Assembly: GCF_009832905.1 (NCBI RefSeq)
Contig: NZ_CP047135.1
Location: 102,001 to 166,000, forward strand
Origin: Stenotrophomonas sp. 364
GTDB taxonomy: Bacteria; Pseudomonadota; Gammaproteobacteria; Xanthomonadales; Xanthomonadaceae
Length of the DNA: 64,000 nucleotides
Direction of reading: 5' to 3'
A program made the position numbers and the translations under genes. Below the pieces are notes generated by a model. The model saw only the letters and a program-made list of their open reading frames with translations. It ran no database searches and was not told the origin of the DNA. Below are positions 36,685-45,357 of this stretch, piece after piece; position 1 is the stretch's first letter; each line of letters opens with the position of its first letter.

Positions 36685-36739
36685 GGGACCCATCAACGGC
36701 CGTGCGCGGCAGCTTGGTTGGCCGCCGCGCACGTCACTG

Positions 36740-38299
36740 TCACTTGCGCACGTAGTACGCGCGTGCCTCGCCATGCACCACGCTCAACGCGTTGACCTTG
36801 CCCCACGCATCGCGGTGGAACTCGATCTGCAGTCCGTCGATATCCGGTGACACGAAGCGGTTGGGGGCAAGCGGCAGTACGTGCCCGTCCTGCGGCCGCC
36901 CGGCAACGCCCACGCGCACCTGTCCGTCGGCCACCTTCACCTGCAATGCCGGAATGTCGAAGATGTCGGCCAGGGCGCGGCGGTGTGCCATGGGCACGCT
37001 GCGGTCCTGCTCGAACACGCCGGCGTAGTCGGCATAGGCGGGTGCGCGCAGGTCCAGCGCGATAGGGCGGACGGGCGGGTTCACACCACGGCCCAGTGCG
37101 TCGGACAGGGCATTGCGGATCTCGGTGGTGAGCTCGGCGCCGTTCTCGCCATTGGTGAGGATGACCAGGCCGTCGCCGCTGTCCAGATAGCCTTCGATCC
37201 AGGCGCGGTAGCTGTCGTTGGAGCCGCCGTGGTGGAAGATGCGGGTGGCGCCGCTGCCGTCCAGGCGCGGGCCCAGGCCATGCCAGCTCGGCGATACCTT
37301 GGTCATCATGTCGATGGCGATCGGCTGCGGCAGGAAGCCGCCTGGCGCGCGATAGCTGTTGGTCAGCGCCGCCACCAAGGCGGCCAGGTCATTGGCGCTG
37401 GTCCACAGGCCTGACGCGCCGGCTTCGGGGAACGTCTGCCAGCCGCGCGGCAGGGCGGTGGGGGCGCCGTCGCCGTCGTGGGCCTTGGCGATGTTGTCGA
37501 GGGTGTCCGGCGGGGTGGTGAAGCGGCTGCGCTGCATGTGCAGCGGTGCGAACACCTGCGTGCGGGCCAGTGCGTCCAGCGGCTGGCCGCTGGCATCTTC
37601 AAGCACCTGCTGTTCCACCATCACCCCGCCGCCGGAATAGTCGCCGCGCTCGCCGGGGGCGTGGATCAGGCGCACCGGTGTGTTCTTCGCCGGGGCGATG
37701 CCGTCCAGCGTTTGCAGCAGCGTGGGCAGTGGTTCGCCCGGCAGGTAGTCGGCAAAGCCGTGCACGCCCAGCCCGGCGGTGTGCGACATCAGCATGCGCA
37801 GGCTCACCTGCGGGGTCGGGGTGGTGGGCGTCGCCGGTATCTTCCAGCTGCGCAGGTAGCGGCTGATGTCCTGGTCCAGCGCGAGGCTGCCATCGGCTAC
37901 GAGCCGCAGCGTGGTGGCCGCGGTGATGACCTTGCTGACCGAGCCCACCGAGAACAACGTGTCCGCGTTCACGGCATCGCGGCTACCGGCCTGGCGCAGG
38001 CCGTAGCCGGCGCTGTGCACCAGCTTGCCATCACGCAGCACCGCAATGGCGACACCGGGCACGTGGTAGTGAGCCATGCGCGCCTGCAGCGACCAGCGCG
38101 GCAGCGGGTCGCTGGCGGGCACCACGCTGGGGCGCAGGCCGGCGGTCAGTGCGCCGTCGATGGCGGTGTCGTGGCGGTCGGCGGCGAAGGCGGGCAGGGC
38201 CAGCAGCAGTGAAAGCGTGGTGGCCAGCGCGCCGCGCAGCAGGATATGGCGGTGCGGCAGGACGGTGGCGGCAGGGGAAGCGCGACGGATCGAAACCAT
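36740..38299 (-). CDS. Serine hydrolase, beta-lactamase class C/penicillin-binding-protein-like
   Basis: This 519-residue exported protein has a signal peptide ending AAD, a SVSK tetrad (S120, K123), a YSGG motif (Y221) and an HHGGSN motif near residue 350 in the place of KTG. The PF00144 fold also includes HYHVPGVAIAVLRDGKLVHSAGYG and MLMSHTAGLGVHGF. A C-terminal beta domain of about 130 residues completes it, a size usual for esterase- or D-peptidase-type members rather than AmpC (about 380). It lies 143 bases downstream of the BlaR-like gene, suggesting it is the regulated target. Confidence 0.85.
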   Translation of the reverse strand: MVSIRRASPAATVLPHRHILLRGALATTLSLLLALPAFAADRHDTAIDGALTAGLRPSVVPASDPLPRWSLQARMAHYHVPGVAIAVLRDGKLVHSAGYGLRQAGSRDAVNADTLFSVGSVSKVITAATTLRLVADGSLALDQDISRYLRSWKIPATPTTPTPQVSLRMLMSHTAGLGVHGFADYLPGEPLPTLLQTLDGIAPAKNTPVRLIHAPGERGDYSGGGVMVEQQVLEDASGQPLDALARTQVFAPLHMQRSRFTTPPDTLDNIAKAHDGDGAPTALPRGWQTFPEAGASGLWTSANDLAALVAALTNSYRAPGGFLPQPIAIDMMTKVSPSWHGLGPRLDGSGATRIFHHGGSNDSYRAWIEGYLDSGDGLVILTNGENGAELTTEIRNALSDALGRGVNPPVRPIALDLRAPAYADYAGVFEQDRSVPMAHRRALADIFDIPALQVKVADGQVRVGVAGRPQDGHVLPLAPNRFVSPDIDGLQIEFHRDAWGKVNALSVVHGEARAYYVRK

Positions 38300-38442
38300 G
38301 CGGAACCTCGGGGTGGGGTGTGCGGGCAGGAAAACCGGTGCGGCGTTGCCAAACGCAGGCCGCAGCCGGCCGGTGATGGCCGGGCGGCCACCACGTGGGG
38401 GTGCTGTTGCAGGGACGGGTTACGCGCGGTGTGCGCGTGGGC

Positions 38443-39996
38443 TCAGCGGCGGCCGGTGACGGCGCCGCGCTGGATCAGGTAGTCGCGCACGCGGCTGTTG
38501 CGCGCCTGGTTCAATGGCGAGCGCCACTGCCCGGCGTCGGCCACCACGCCCAGGTTGACGTCGGCACCGTGGTTGACCAGGTAAGCCACGGTGTCCACGT
38601 CGCCGGAGCGGGCGGCGTTGATCAGCGGGGTCTCGTCGTAGGCGACGATGCGGTTGACGTCGGCGCCGGCGTCTACCAGCCGTTCCACCACGGGCAGGTG
38701 GCCGCGGCGGGCGGCGGCGATCAGCGGGTTGCCGTCGCCACGCGAGGCCAGGTCCGGCGCGGCACCCAGGGCGAGCAGCGCGTCTACCGTGGCCAGGTGC
38801 CCGTGGCGCGCGGCGGCGATGAGCGCGGTGCCGTCACCGGGGAGTTGGGTATCCACCGCGACGCCGGCCTGCACCAGCTGCCGGACCTGGGGGAGGTCGC
38901 CGTCTGCGGCGGCGTCGAGCAGGCGCTCGGCCTGTGCCGATGCGGTGCGTATGGCGGTGTCGCTGTTGGGCGCCACCATGGTTGGCGTGCCCAGGCGCGG
39001 GGTGGCCGCGACGGTGACGCCCACGTGGGTGGCCAGCGCGGCCAGGCACAGTGCGCTCCACCGCACCCGGGTACGCCAGCTCACCTGCCCACGCTGCAAC
39101 TGCAGCAGCCCGTCCACGCGCTGCGTCAGCCCACTGCGGCTACCCGACATGCCCACGGCCAAGGCGGCGCGCTGCGGGCGTTGCTGCACCATGCCGGCGA
39201 TACCGCGCAGCAGCGAATCTGCGTAGTCGCGGCCACTGCTGGAGCGGTGTGCGGCGCGGGCATCGCAGGCCATTTCGCGGGCCAGCTCCAGCCGGTTGCC
39301 CAGCATGCGCAGGCACGGGCTCCACCAATACACCGCAAGCAGAGTGCGCTGCAGGGCGGTTACCCAGAGATCACGGCGCTGCACGTGCGCGGCTTCATGC
39401 AGCAACAGGTCGCGCAGCGCCGGGGGCGACAGCGTGCGGGCCAGATGCGGTGGGACCAGGATGCGCGGCGCGAACAGGCCCACCACCATCGGGCCGGCCA
39501 CTGCATCGGAAAGTGCGACGCAGCTGCCGCGCGGCAGTGCCGGGCCGAGCAGGGCGTCCAGTGCGGGGGCAGTACGCGCGGCACGGTGCAGCCGGCGGGC
39601 CTGCCAGATGCCCTGCGCCAGGCGCAGCAGTCCCCACAGCGTGCCGAGCAGCCAGATCATCGCCAATGCCTGCAGCGCGGTGGATACGTAAGCGGACAGT
39701 GTTGCAGTGGGTGACGCTGGCGCGGCCGGCACAGCCGAGGCCGGTAGTGGGGTCGACTGTGCTGCAGTGGGCAGGGCCACCGCAGCCTCAGCTACGGTGA
39801 CCGCTTCGCGGGGCAGCAGCACCAGCAGCGGCGACACCGCAGCCAGTGCGAAGGCCCCGCACAGCAGCCACGAGCGTGCCTCGGCGCTGAGGCGCGCGCG
39901 CTGCACTACCAGCAGCACCAGGGCCAGCAACAGCGCGGCATGCCACAGGTGCTGCACGGCCACGGTCAGCAGGGTGTGGGTGGCGGATGCGCTCAT
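38443..39996 (-). CDS. BlaR1/MecR1-like M56 membrane peptidase with C-terminal ankyrin repeats
   Basis: This 517-residue protein has N-terminal membrane helices (ALLLALVLLVVQ, LCGAFALAAVSPLLVLL, TALQALAMIWLLGTLWGLL). The M56 metallopeptidase core has HEAAH (200-204) followed by RRDLWVTALQRTLLAVYWWSPCLRMLGNRLELAREMACDARA. Instead of the penicillin-binding sensor of BlaR1, the C-terminus (about 350-515) carries four to five ankyrin repeats (DGTALIAAARHGHLATVDALLALGA; NPLIAAARRGHLPVVERLVDAGAD; TPLINAARSGDVDTVAYLVNHGAD). It overlaps the BlaI-like gene by four bases. The peptidase probably cleaves the repressor, with the ankyrin part in place of a ligand domain (inference). Confidence 0.88.
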   Translation of the reverse strand: MSASATHTLLTVAVQHLWHAALLLALVLLVVQRARLSAEARSWLLCGAFALAAVSPLLVLLPREAVTVAEAAVALPTAAQSTPLPASAVPAAPASPTATLSAYVSTALQALAMIWLLGTLWGLLRLAQGIWQARRLHRAARTAPALDALLGPALPRGSCVALSDAVAGPMVVGLFAPRILVPPHLARTLSPPALRDLLLHEAAHVQRRDLWVTALQRTLLAVYWWSPCLRMLGNRLELAREMACDARAAHRSSSGRDYADSLLRGIAGMVQQRPQRAALAVGMSGSRSGLTQRVDGLLQLQRGQVSWRTRVRWSALCLAALATHVGVTVAATPRLGTPTMVAPNSDTAIRTASAQAERLLDAAADGDLPQVRQLVQAGVAVDTQLPGDGTALIAAARHGHLATVDALLALGAAPDLASRGDGNPLIAAARRGHLPVVERLVDAGADVNRIVAYDETPLINAARSGDVDTVAYLVNHGADVNLGVVADAGQWRSPLNQARNSRVRDYLIQRGAVTGRR

Positions 39997-40388
39997 GACG
40001 ATTTCCCCGGGGTGGCCGCGTCGTCAACACGCTTCTGCAGGGCGGCCAGTTCGTCGGCGTCCATGTTGTGTTCGTCGATGAGGTGCTGGGCCAGCACGCT
40101 GGGCGAGTCGTTGAAGAACGACTTGAGCAGGTTTTCCAGGGCCTGGCGGCGGGCCTCGCTGCGGCTGATGGCGGCGCTGTAGATGAACGCGCGGCCTTCG
40201 CTGCGGTAGGTCACCAAGCCTTTCTTTTCCAGCACTTTGAACATGGTCAGCACGGTGGTGTAGGCCACCGGCTTCTTCTTCGACAGCGCGTCGGTTACCT
40301 CGCGCACGGAGGCTTCCTTGGTCTTCCATAGCACTTCCAGGATGCGGCGCTCGGAGTCGGTCAGGGTGGGCGAGCTGGGGCGGGCCAT
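39993..40388 (-). CDS. BlaI/MecI/CopY-family repressor
   Basis: This 131-residue protein has a winged helix (LTDSERRILEVLWKTKEASVREVTDALS, VAYTTVLTMFKVLEKKGLVTYRSEGRAFIYSA) and a C-terminal dimerisation and cleavage region (ALENLLKSFFNDSPSVLAQHLIDE). It is the first gene of the BlaI-BlaR-hydrolase row, overlaps the M56 gene by ATGA, and probably represses the row by binding the dyads upstream of its own start. Confidence 0.93.
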   Translation of the reverse strand: MARPSSPTLTDSERRILEVLWKTKEASVREVTDALSKKKPVAYTTVLTMFKVLEKKGLVTYRSEGRAFIYSAAISRSEARRQALENLLKSFFNDSPSVLAQHLIDEHNMDADELAALQKRVDDAATPGKSS

Positions 40389-40406
40389 GGGCTGTCTACT
40401 GGTTTT

Positions 40407-40463
40407 TTAGTTGATGATCGGATCGTGCGCCCGCCGCGCTTGGCATGTCAACTATGTAATTAG
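40407..40463. promoter_or_regulatory. Promoter/operator of the BlaI-like gene
   Basis: On the minus strand a perfect -35 TTGACA lies at 40450-40445, 60 bases upstream of the start codon. ACTATGTAATTAGT (40450-40463) is a dyad with ACTA/TAGT arms. TAGTTGA (from 40408) and TCAACTA (40447-40453) form a wider inverted repeat around it. BlaI-type repressors bind short TAC/GTA-type dyads in this position. The exact site is inferred. Confidence 0.6.
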
Positions 40464-40927
40464 TAATGGGGCACCTCATGCGCCATGCGTGGATGCCTGA
40501 TGGCGCATGACGGCGGGTCGGCTGGGCGGGTTCGAAACGCGCGCGCTCAGGCGCTGGCTACGCACGTTGTCTTGCTGCTCGTGCAGGCCGTGCTACGGAC
40601 GGCCGGAGATGCGGCGCACCCCTGCGAACGCGGCGCGGCGGGGCAACATTGGCATGCCCCGGCTGGCGCGGTACTGCGCAATGCCCTGCGCAGCGCGGCG
40701 CGCGAGGCGGGGTGTGCGCCCACGCCGTGCAGCAGCAACGTGCGGGCCAGACCGCCGCAGGCAACGCGTGGCAGGGCCAGCACGGCGGGGGCGGTGGCGC
40801 GGGGATAAAGCGGGCGAAGGTCCATCTGTCCCGGTCTCTTTGGGGTGGTACGTGCTGCAGCATGCGGCGTGCCTGTCTCATCGATTGAGACAGGCACTGC
40901 CGCTACCCCGGCCCACACGTTGGAAGG
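40464..40927. other. Gap between the BlaI-like and GAF-domain genes, with a perfect hairpin
   Basis: No gene is convincing in these 464 bases; frames on both strands have shadow-like Ala/Arg/Cys/Pro composition. GTGCCTGTCTCA (40869-40880) and TGAGACAGGCAC (40885/6-40896) form a perfect 12-base stem downstream of the GAF gene stop. It lacks a T-tail but may still end that transcript or act as a protein-binding dyad. Confidence 0.5.
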
Positions 40928-41854
40928 TCAGTGGCCCCGCTGCTTGGCGGCGCTCAGCGCCTGGTCCGCGCGCAGGAACACGGCGGTGGTGGATTCGCCG
41001 CGATCGGTGGACGCCGCGCCCAGCAGCAAGGGCGTGCCGAGTCGTTGCAGGGTGTCATCCGCGACCGCCTCAAAGGCGGCGACGGTGTCCGGGGCATGGG
41101 CGCTGCCCAGCACTGCGATGAACTCGCCGCTGCCGGTGACCCGGTTGAGGCTGTCGCCGCGGTCCAGCTGCAGGCACTGCTCCAGCGCGACGTCCAGTTG
41201 CTGCAGGTGGCGGTCCAGCGTGCGCTCCCCCAGCTGCTGTGCCAGCGTGGCCAGATCCTGCAGTTCCAGGATCACCACGGTGTAGGCGCTGGCCGGGTCG
41301 GGCGACGTTTCCTCCGCTGGCACGGCGTGGTCGAGGATGGCGGCCACCTGTTGGTCGCGTTCGCGGCTGCGGCTTTCCATCAGGGTCATGGTCAGCCGGG
41401 CCAGCGCCTGCAACGCATCGCGCTGCACGGCATTGAGTTCGCGCGGGGTGACGTCCACCACGCACACGCTGCCCACCGCCGCGCCCTGTTCGGTGACCAG
41501 GGGCATGCCGGCGTAGAAACGTGCGCCGATGTCGTTCAGGACGGGGTTGTCGGCGAAGCGCGCGTCCTGCGCCAGGTCGCCGATTTCCATCAACCGGTCG
41601 GGCTGGCGGATGGCGTGGTCGCATACGGCCACATTGCGCTCGGTCTGCATCCCGTCCAGCCCGGTGCGCGCCTTGAACCACTGGCGGTCACGGTCGATCA
41701 GGGTGACCAGCGCCATCGGTGTTCCGCATACGGCGGCCGCCACCTTGACGATGTCGTCGTAGGCCGGCTCGGGCAGGCTGCCCACGATATGCAGGGCGTC
41801 CAGGGCGCGTTGGCGGTCGGCTTCGGTGGCGGGCGCAGGCGAGGGTGGGGTCAT
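40928..41854 (-). CDS. GAF-domain protein with degenerate GGDEF domain
   Basis: This 308-residue protein has an N-terminal GAF domain (ALHIVGSLPEPAYDDIVKVAAAVCGTPMALVTLIDRDRQWFKARTGL ... FYAGMPLVTEQGAAVGSVCVVD) followed by a GGDEF-like domain. In that domain the signature reads GSGEF instead of GGDEF, and the metal-binding and I-site residues are not apparent. It is unlikely to make cyclic-di-GMP and more likely acts as a GAF sensor or GTP/c-di-GMP binder. It is a single gene, convergent with the BlaI group. Confidence 0.8.
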   Translation of the reverse strand: MTPPSPAPATEADRQRALDALHIVGSLPEPAYDDIVKVAAAVCGTPMALVTLIDRDRQWFKARTGLDGMQTERNVAVCDHAIRQPDRLMEIGDLAQDARFADNPVLNDIGARFYAGMPLVTEQGAAVGSVCVVDVTPRELNAVQRDALQALARLTMTLMESRSRERDQQVAAILDHAVPAEETSPDPASAYTVVILELQDLATLAQQLGERTLDRHLQQLDVALEQCLQLDRGDSLNRVTGSGEFIAVLGSAHAPDTVAAFEAVADDTLQRLGTPLLLGAASTDRGESTTAVFLRADQALSAAKQRGH

Positions 41855-42088
41855 GCACTGTCCTGATGGCGTCGTCGATATCGCAAGCGTAGAGCACGTC
41901 GGTGCGTGGAAGGGTTAACCCGGGGTGGATGCCCCGCGCTGCGGTTGATGCCCGATTCATCCCCTACCTGCCGCACGGTGCGCCCGGCTGTGCAGGCGGC
42001 GTAGAGAGTGCGGCGGATTTTTTCACAGGCCGTGCGGTGCCGCCTGCCTAGCATCGGCACTCTCTTTCCGCCCACACACGGAGTTTCC

Positions 42089-42901
42089 ATGACTGCTTCC
42101 CGCGTTCGCCTGCACGTTGAAGATACCGGCGGTACCGGCCGCCCGGTGGTGTTGATCCACGGCTGGCCGCTGTCTGCCGAATCCTGGAAGGCGCAGGTGC
42201 CGGTGCTGAAGGACGCCGGCTACCGCGTGGTGGCCTACGACCGCCGTGGCTTCGGGCGCTCGGACAAGCCGTCCGATAGCTACGAGTACGACACGCTGGC
42301 CGACGATCTGGCCGGGGTGATCAACGACCTCGGCCTGCAGGATGTCACGCTGGTGGGCTTCTCGATGGGCGGCGGCGAAGTGGCGCGCTACATCGCCCGC
42401 CATGGCGAGCAGCGCTTGCACAGCGTGGTGTTCGCCTCGGCCGTGCCGCCCTACATGCTCAAGACCGATGACAACCCCGAAGGTCCGTTGACCCAGGCCA
42501 AGGCCGATGAGATGAAGCAGGGTCTGGAACGCGATCGCGATACGTTCTTCGACGGCTTCACCAAGGACTTCTTCAGCGCCAACGGGGAGCTCAAGGTCAG
42601 CGAGAAAGAGCGCCAGGAGGCCATCGCCTTGTGCAAGCAGTCCGACCAGACCGCCGCGCTGGGCTGCATGAAGGCCTTCGGCACCACCGACTTCCGCGAG
42701 GACCTGAAGAAGGTCACCGTGCCCACCTTGGTGCTGCACGGCGACAGCGATGGCACGGTGCCGTACGAGGGTTCAGGCAAGCGTACCCACGCGGCCATTG
42801 CCGGCAGCGAGGCGGTGGTGTTGAAGGACGCCCCGCACGGCTGCAACGCCAGCCACGCCGAACAGTTCAACGCGGCGTTGGTCGCGTTCCTGGCCAAGTA
42901 A
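42089..42901 (+). CDS. Alpha/beta hydrolase, haloperoxidase/arylesterase type
   Basis: This 270-residue protein has oxyanion-hole HGWPLSAESW, nucleophile elbow GFSMGGGE (S92), acid D221 (HGDSDGTVP) and base H250 (DAPHGCN). The layout matches cofactor-free chloroperoxidase/arylesterase enzymes, which hydrolyse small esters and form peracids as a side reaction. The ATG at 42089 has GGAG five bases upstream. No signal peptide is seen, so it is cytoplasmic. Confidence 0.9.
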   Translation: MTASRVRLHVEDTGGTGRPVVLIHGWPLSAESWKAQVPVLKDAGYRVVAYDRRGFGRSDKPSDSYEYDTLADDLAGVINDLGLQDVTLVGFSMGGGEVARYIARHGEQRLHSVVFASAVPPYMLKTDDNPEGPLTQAKADEMKQGLERDRDTFFDGFTKDFFSANGELKVSEKERQEAIALCKQSDQTAALGCMKAFGTTDFREDLKKVTVPTLVLHGDSDGTVPYEGSGKRTHAAIAGSEAVVLKDAPHGCNASHAEQFNAALVAFLAK

Positions 42902-42921
42902 CGGTGCGGTAGCATCTGCCC

Positions 42922-43095
42922 ATGCGCCAGACCCGCACCCCGCCGTGGAAGAAGCCCAACCCCAAGAGCGGGGCCTCGCGCCCGTTGTCACCGGCACAGA
43001 AAGAAGCCGCACGGCAACGGGCTGAAGAAAACGGCCGGGCGTATCCAAACCTGGTGGACAACATGTGGGCGGCAAAGCTGCCGCGCGGGGAGTAA
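42922..43095 (+). CDS. Small basic conserved protein, 57 residues
   Basis: MRQTRTPPWKKPNPKSGASR, then PLSPAQKEAARQRAEENGR and a YPNLVDNMWAAK tail. The 'WKKPNPKSG ... LSPAQK..A..RA...GR.YPNLVDNM' pattern recurs in small proteins of Pseudomonas and Xanthomonadaceae as I remember them; function is unknown. It lies 20 bases after the hydrolase stop and is probably co-transcribed with it. Confidence 0.7.
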   Translation: MRQTRTPPWKKPNPKSGASRPLSPAQKEAARQRAEENGRAYPNLVDNMWAAKLPRGE

Positions 43096-43138
43096 CGCGC
43101 CCCGCTCACGCGCCGTCGCCCGGAAACGGGCGGCGACG

Positions 43139-43981
43139 TCAGCGGCGAACCGCGAGCACGCCGTCCATGGCCAGGTCGGCCTTGAAACCGGCCTTCTCCA
43201 GGCGCTTGGCCACTTCACGCGGCACATCGCGGCCGCTGGTGAGTTTGTTCGGCGCGCCGGTGTAGTGGAACATGCGCCCGCCCTTGCGTATCACCCGCGC
43301 CAACTGGTCGTAGAACACCTGCGAATACAGCTCGCCGGCAATGCCGAAACGCGGTGGGTCGTGCAGGATGGCGTCGACCGAACTGGATTCGAGCGCTTCA
43401 ATGGCCTGTGACACGTCGGCATGGGTCAGCGACAGGCGCCCGCCGCTGCTGGCCGCCTCCGGGTCGGGCGACCATGGGTTGAGCATGCGCAGCCACAGGA
43501 CGTCCGGGTTCTTCTCGAACGACTGGATGCGGGTGACGCCCCCTTCCAGGCAGCACGCCGCGAAGTAGCCGAGCCCGCCGCAGGTATCGAGCACGGTCTT
43601 GCCGGCCGGGGCAATCAGCGCCACCTTGCGCCGCGCGTCTTCAAACGGCGACACCTGCGCGCTGGGCAGCATCTTGATGCCGTCGATCTCGAAAGTGGGA
43701 GCATCCCACTCGGTGGGCACCAGTTTGATCAGCGCCGAGCCGAAGCGCGACACCGCCAGGAATTCTTCGCCATCCCAGTAATACAGGGTGCGGTCTTTGG
43801 TTTTGCCCGGGTAGTCGTAGCGCTCGCCCTTCCACAGCCAGTGGTCGGCAGCCAGCGTGGCGGTGCCGGTGGACAGGCCGAGGTCGAGCGAGCCGGTCCA
43901 TTCGTTCGCGCCGCTGTCGCGGGCGCGGGTGAGGGCTTCGGCAAGCGGGCGGGTCAGCAGGGGGCCGGTGTAATGGGGCAC
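43139..43981 (-). CDS. SAM-dependent methyltransferase
   Basis: This 280-residue protein has a class I methyltransferase core with motif I VLDTCGGLGYFAACCLEGG, an acidic E after strand 2 (IQSFEKNPDVLWL), motif IV DAILHDPPRFG and a following YDQLARVIRKGGRMFHYTG. The DPPRFG motif resembles RNA or N-methyltransferases, and the overall look is of the spermidine-synthase-like group. The N-terminal 100 residues (GSLDLGLSTGTATLAADHWLWKGERYDYPG) form an extra beta-rich domain. The substrate is unknown. Confidence 0.8.
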   Translation of the reverse strand: MPHYTGPLLTRPLAEALTRARDSGANEWTGSLDLGLSTGTATLAADHWLWKGERYDYPGKTKDRTLYYWDGEEFLAVSRFGSALIKLVPTEWDAPTFEIDGIKMLPSAQVSPFEDARRKVALIAPAGKTVLDTCGGLGYFAACCLEGGVTRIQSFEKNPDVLWLRMLNPWSPDPEAASSGGRLSLTHADVSQAIEALESSSVDAILHDPPRFGIAGELYSQVFYDQLARVIRKGGRMFHYTGAPNKLTSGRDVPREVAKRLEKAGFKADLAMDGVLAVRR

Positions 43982-44138
43982 GGGAGTGGGGGCGCCGGGG
44001 CTGCGGGGCAGCGTGGCGTCAGGTCAGCCAGGGGAAGGCATCGTACCTGAGACCGCGGCCGGAGGCAGGCTGCGGCCGGGCAGGAGGCTCTATAGTACCG
44101 GCGGCATACCGCGCTGCAGGGCCTTACAGGGAATCGAC

Positions 44139-44948
44139 GTGGTCACACCGTTGGAATACATCCGCCGTTTGTCGCGCTGGGCGCGCGCGCTGATGATGCT
44201 GGGCGTCGTGTTGGTTACCGGCTGCAGCGCGCCGCATGGCCCGCCGGCAGGCGCCTTGCAGGACGTGCAGTCCATCGAGATCCGCTACCAGTACAGCGGC
44301 TGGGGCCGGGTGGACGAAGTGCATCGGTTGGAACCGGGCGCTGGCCGACGCACCTTCCAGCGCAGCTCGCAGCTGGACAGCCAGGAAGACCCGGATGCGG
44401 TGGTGACCGATGCGATCCCGGCGCAACGCGTTGCCGAGCTGCTGTGGGCGGTTTCTGCTCCACCGTGGCCGCGCGAGCGCGGCGTGGACGCGGTGGCGCG
44501 CCGGGTGCGGCCAGCGCGGATACTGGAGCAGGTGCTGTCGTACTATTCGACGCCGGAACGCGGTTGCACCCCGCGCGCGTTCGAGGCCAGGGCGCATGCG
44601 CTGCTGCAGCGCGACTCCCTGAAGGGACAGCTGGGCCGTTACTACGCCAACGGCATCTGGACCGACGATGACCCCGCCATGCGAGTGGTCATCCGCTACG
44701 AGCACCGACCAACGCAGGTGCTGGCCTCCAACGAGCGCACGTTGCTGATGCTGCCGTGGGTGCTGGGTGACCCCGGCGCAGGCGATGCCGCCGTGACCAC
44801 CTGGTCGGTGCCGGTCAGTCAGGCGCTGCGCCGGCTGCTGCCCGAATCCTCCAAGGCGTTTGAACGGCTGGGCCGGCGCGAGGACGGGAGCCTGGTGGAG
44901 CGGATCGCCGCCACCGCGCGGGTGGCCTGCAAGGTGCAGCATCGCTGA
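44139..44948 (+). CDS. Lipoprotein of unknown function, 269 residues
   Basis: The GTG at 44139, preceded by GGGA, gives a lipoprotein signal (ALMMLGVVLVTGC, lipobox VTGC). The mature part is mixed alpha/beta with YQYSGWGRVDEVHRLEPGAG, AELLWAVSAPPWPRERGVD and DDDPAMRVVIRYEHRPTQVLASNERTLLMLPWVL. I do not recognise a domain. It is convergent with a truncated paralogue of the lipoprotein at 45867-46292. Confidence 0.65.
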   Translation: MVTPLEYIRRLSRWARALMMLGVVLVTGCSAPHGPPAGALQDVQSIEIRYQYSGWGRVDEVHRLEPGAGRRTFQRSSQLDSQEDPDAVVTDAIPAQRVAELLWAVSAPPWPRERGVDAVARRVRPARILEQVLSYYSTPERGCTPRAFEARAHALLQRDSLKGQLGRYYANGIWTDDDPAMRVVIRYEHRPTQVLASNERTLLMLPWVLGDPGAGDAAVTTWSVPVSQALRRLLPESSKAFERLGRREDGSLVERIAATARVACKVQHR

Positions 44949-44960
44949 GGAAGGTGCGCG

Positions 44961-45212
44961 TCAGGTGCCGTAGCGCGACAGCGTTCCGCGGCTGAACAAC
45001 CACTGGCAGCGTTGCTTGCGCATCGCACGCACCTTGCCGCGTTCAATCACCACATGCGCCTCGTTCAGCGCATCGCCCTGGACGCGTGCACCGGCCTTGA
45101 AACGGAACACGCCACTCTGGCCGTCCGGGGTCAACAGGGCTTCTTCGATCTGGGCAAGTTCGCCGGCACTGAACAGGGCCGCGCGCTGTTCGTCGTCGGG
45201 GGGTGCAGGTGA
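44961..45212 (-). pseudogene. 5'-truncated relative of the neighbouring lipoprotein
   Basis: About 83 codons (DDEQRAALFSAGELAQIEEALLTPDGQSGVFRFKAGARVQG ... RKQRCQWLF) align by eye with the C-terminal half of the lipoprotein at 45867-46292: A.I...L..P.G..G.F.F..GA...G, ending in a conserved C. No signal peptide and no plausible start precede the homologous part; the frame upstream is non-coding in character. The RAYT transposase gene lies between the two copies, so a duplication followed by loss of the 5' half is likely. Confidence 0.5.
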
Positions 45213-45357
45213 CCGCGCAGTGTAACGTCGCCACCCCGATGAGGGGATGTCTGACCCTCCCCGACTCGTTTGATGACAGCAGCATGCGCGGCTTTCCCAG
45301 CCAGCGGCGCTGCGTGTCCTGATCGTTGCGGCGCGGGCGGACACGGACACTGCGTGC

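Noticed and set aside
36702..36732. Inverted repeat GTGCGCGGC/GCCGCGCAC between convergent genes as a terminator
   Set aside because: The stem is good but there is no T-run on either strand and it is only one of many GC-rich inverted repeats, so it was not listed as a terminator.
40507..41121. 200-codon frame upstream of the GAF gene
   Set aside because: Arg/Ala/Cys-rich, overlaps the GAF gene on the opposite strand and crosses the perfect hairpin; no start signal.
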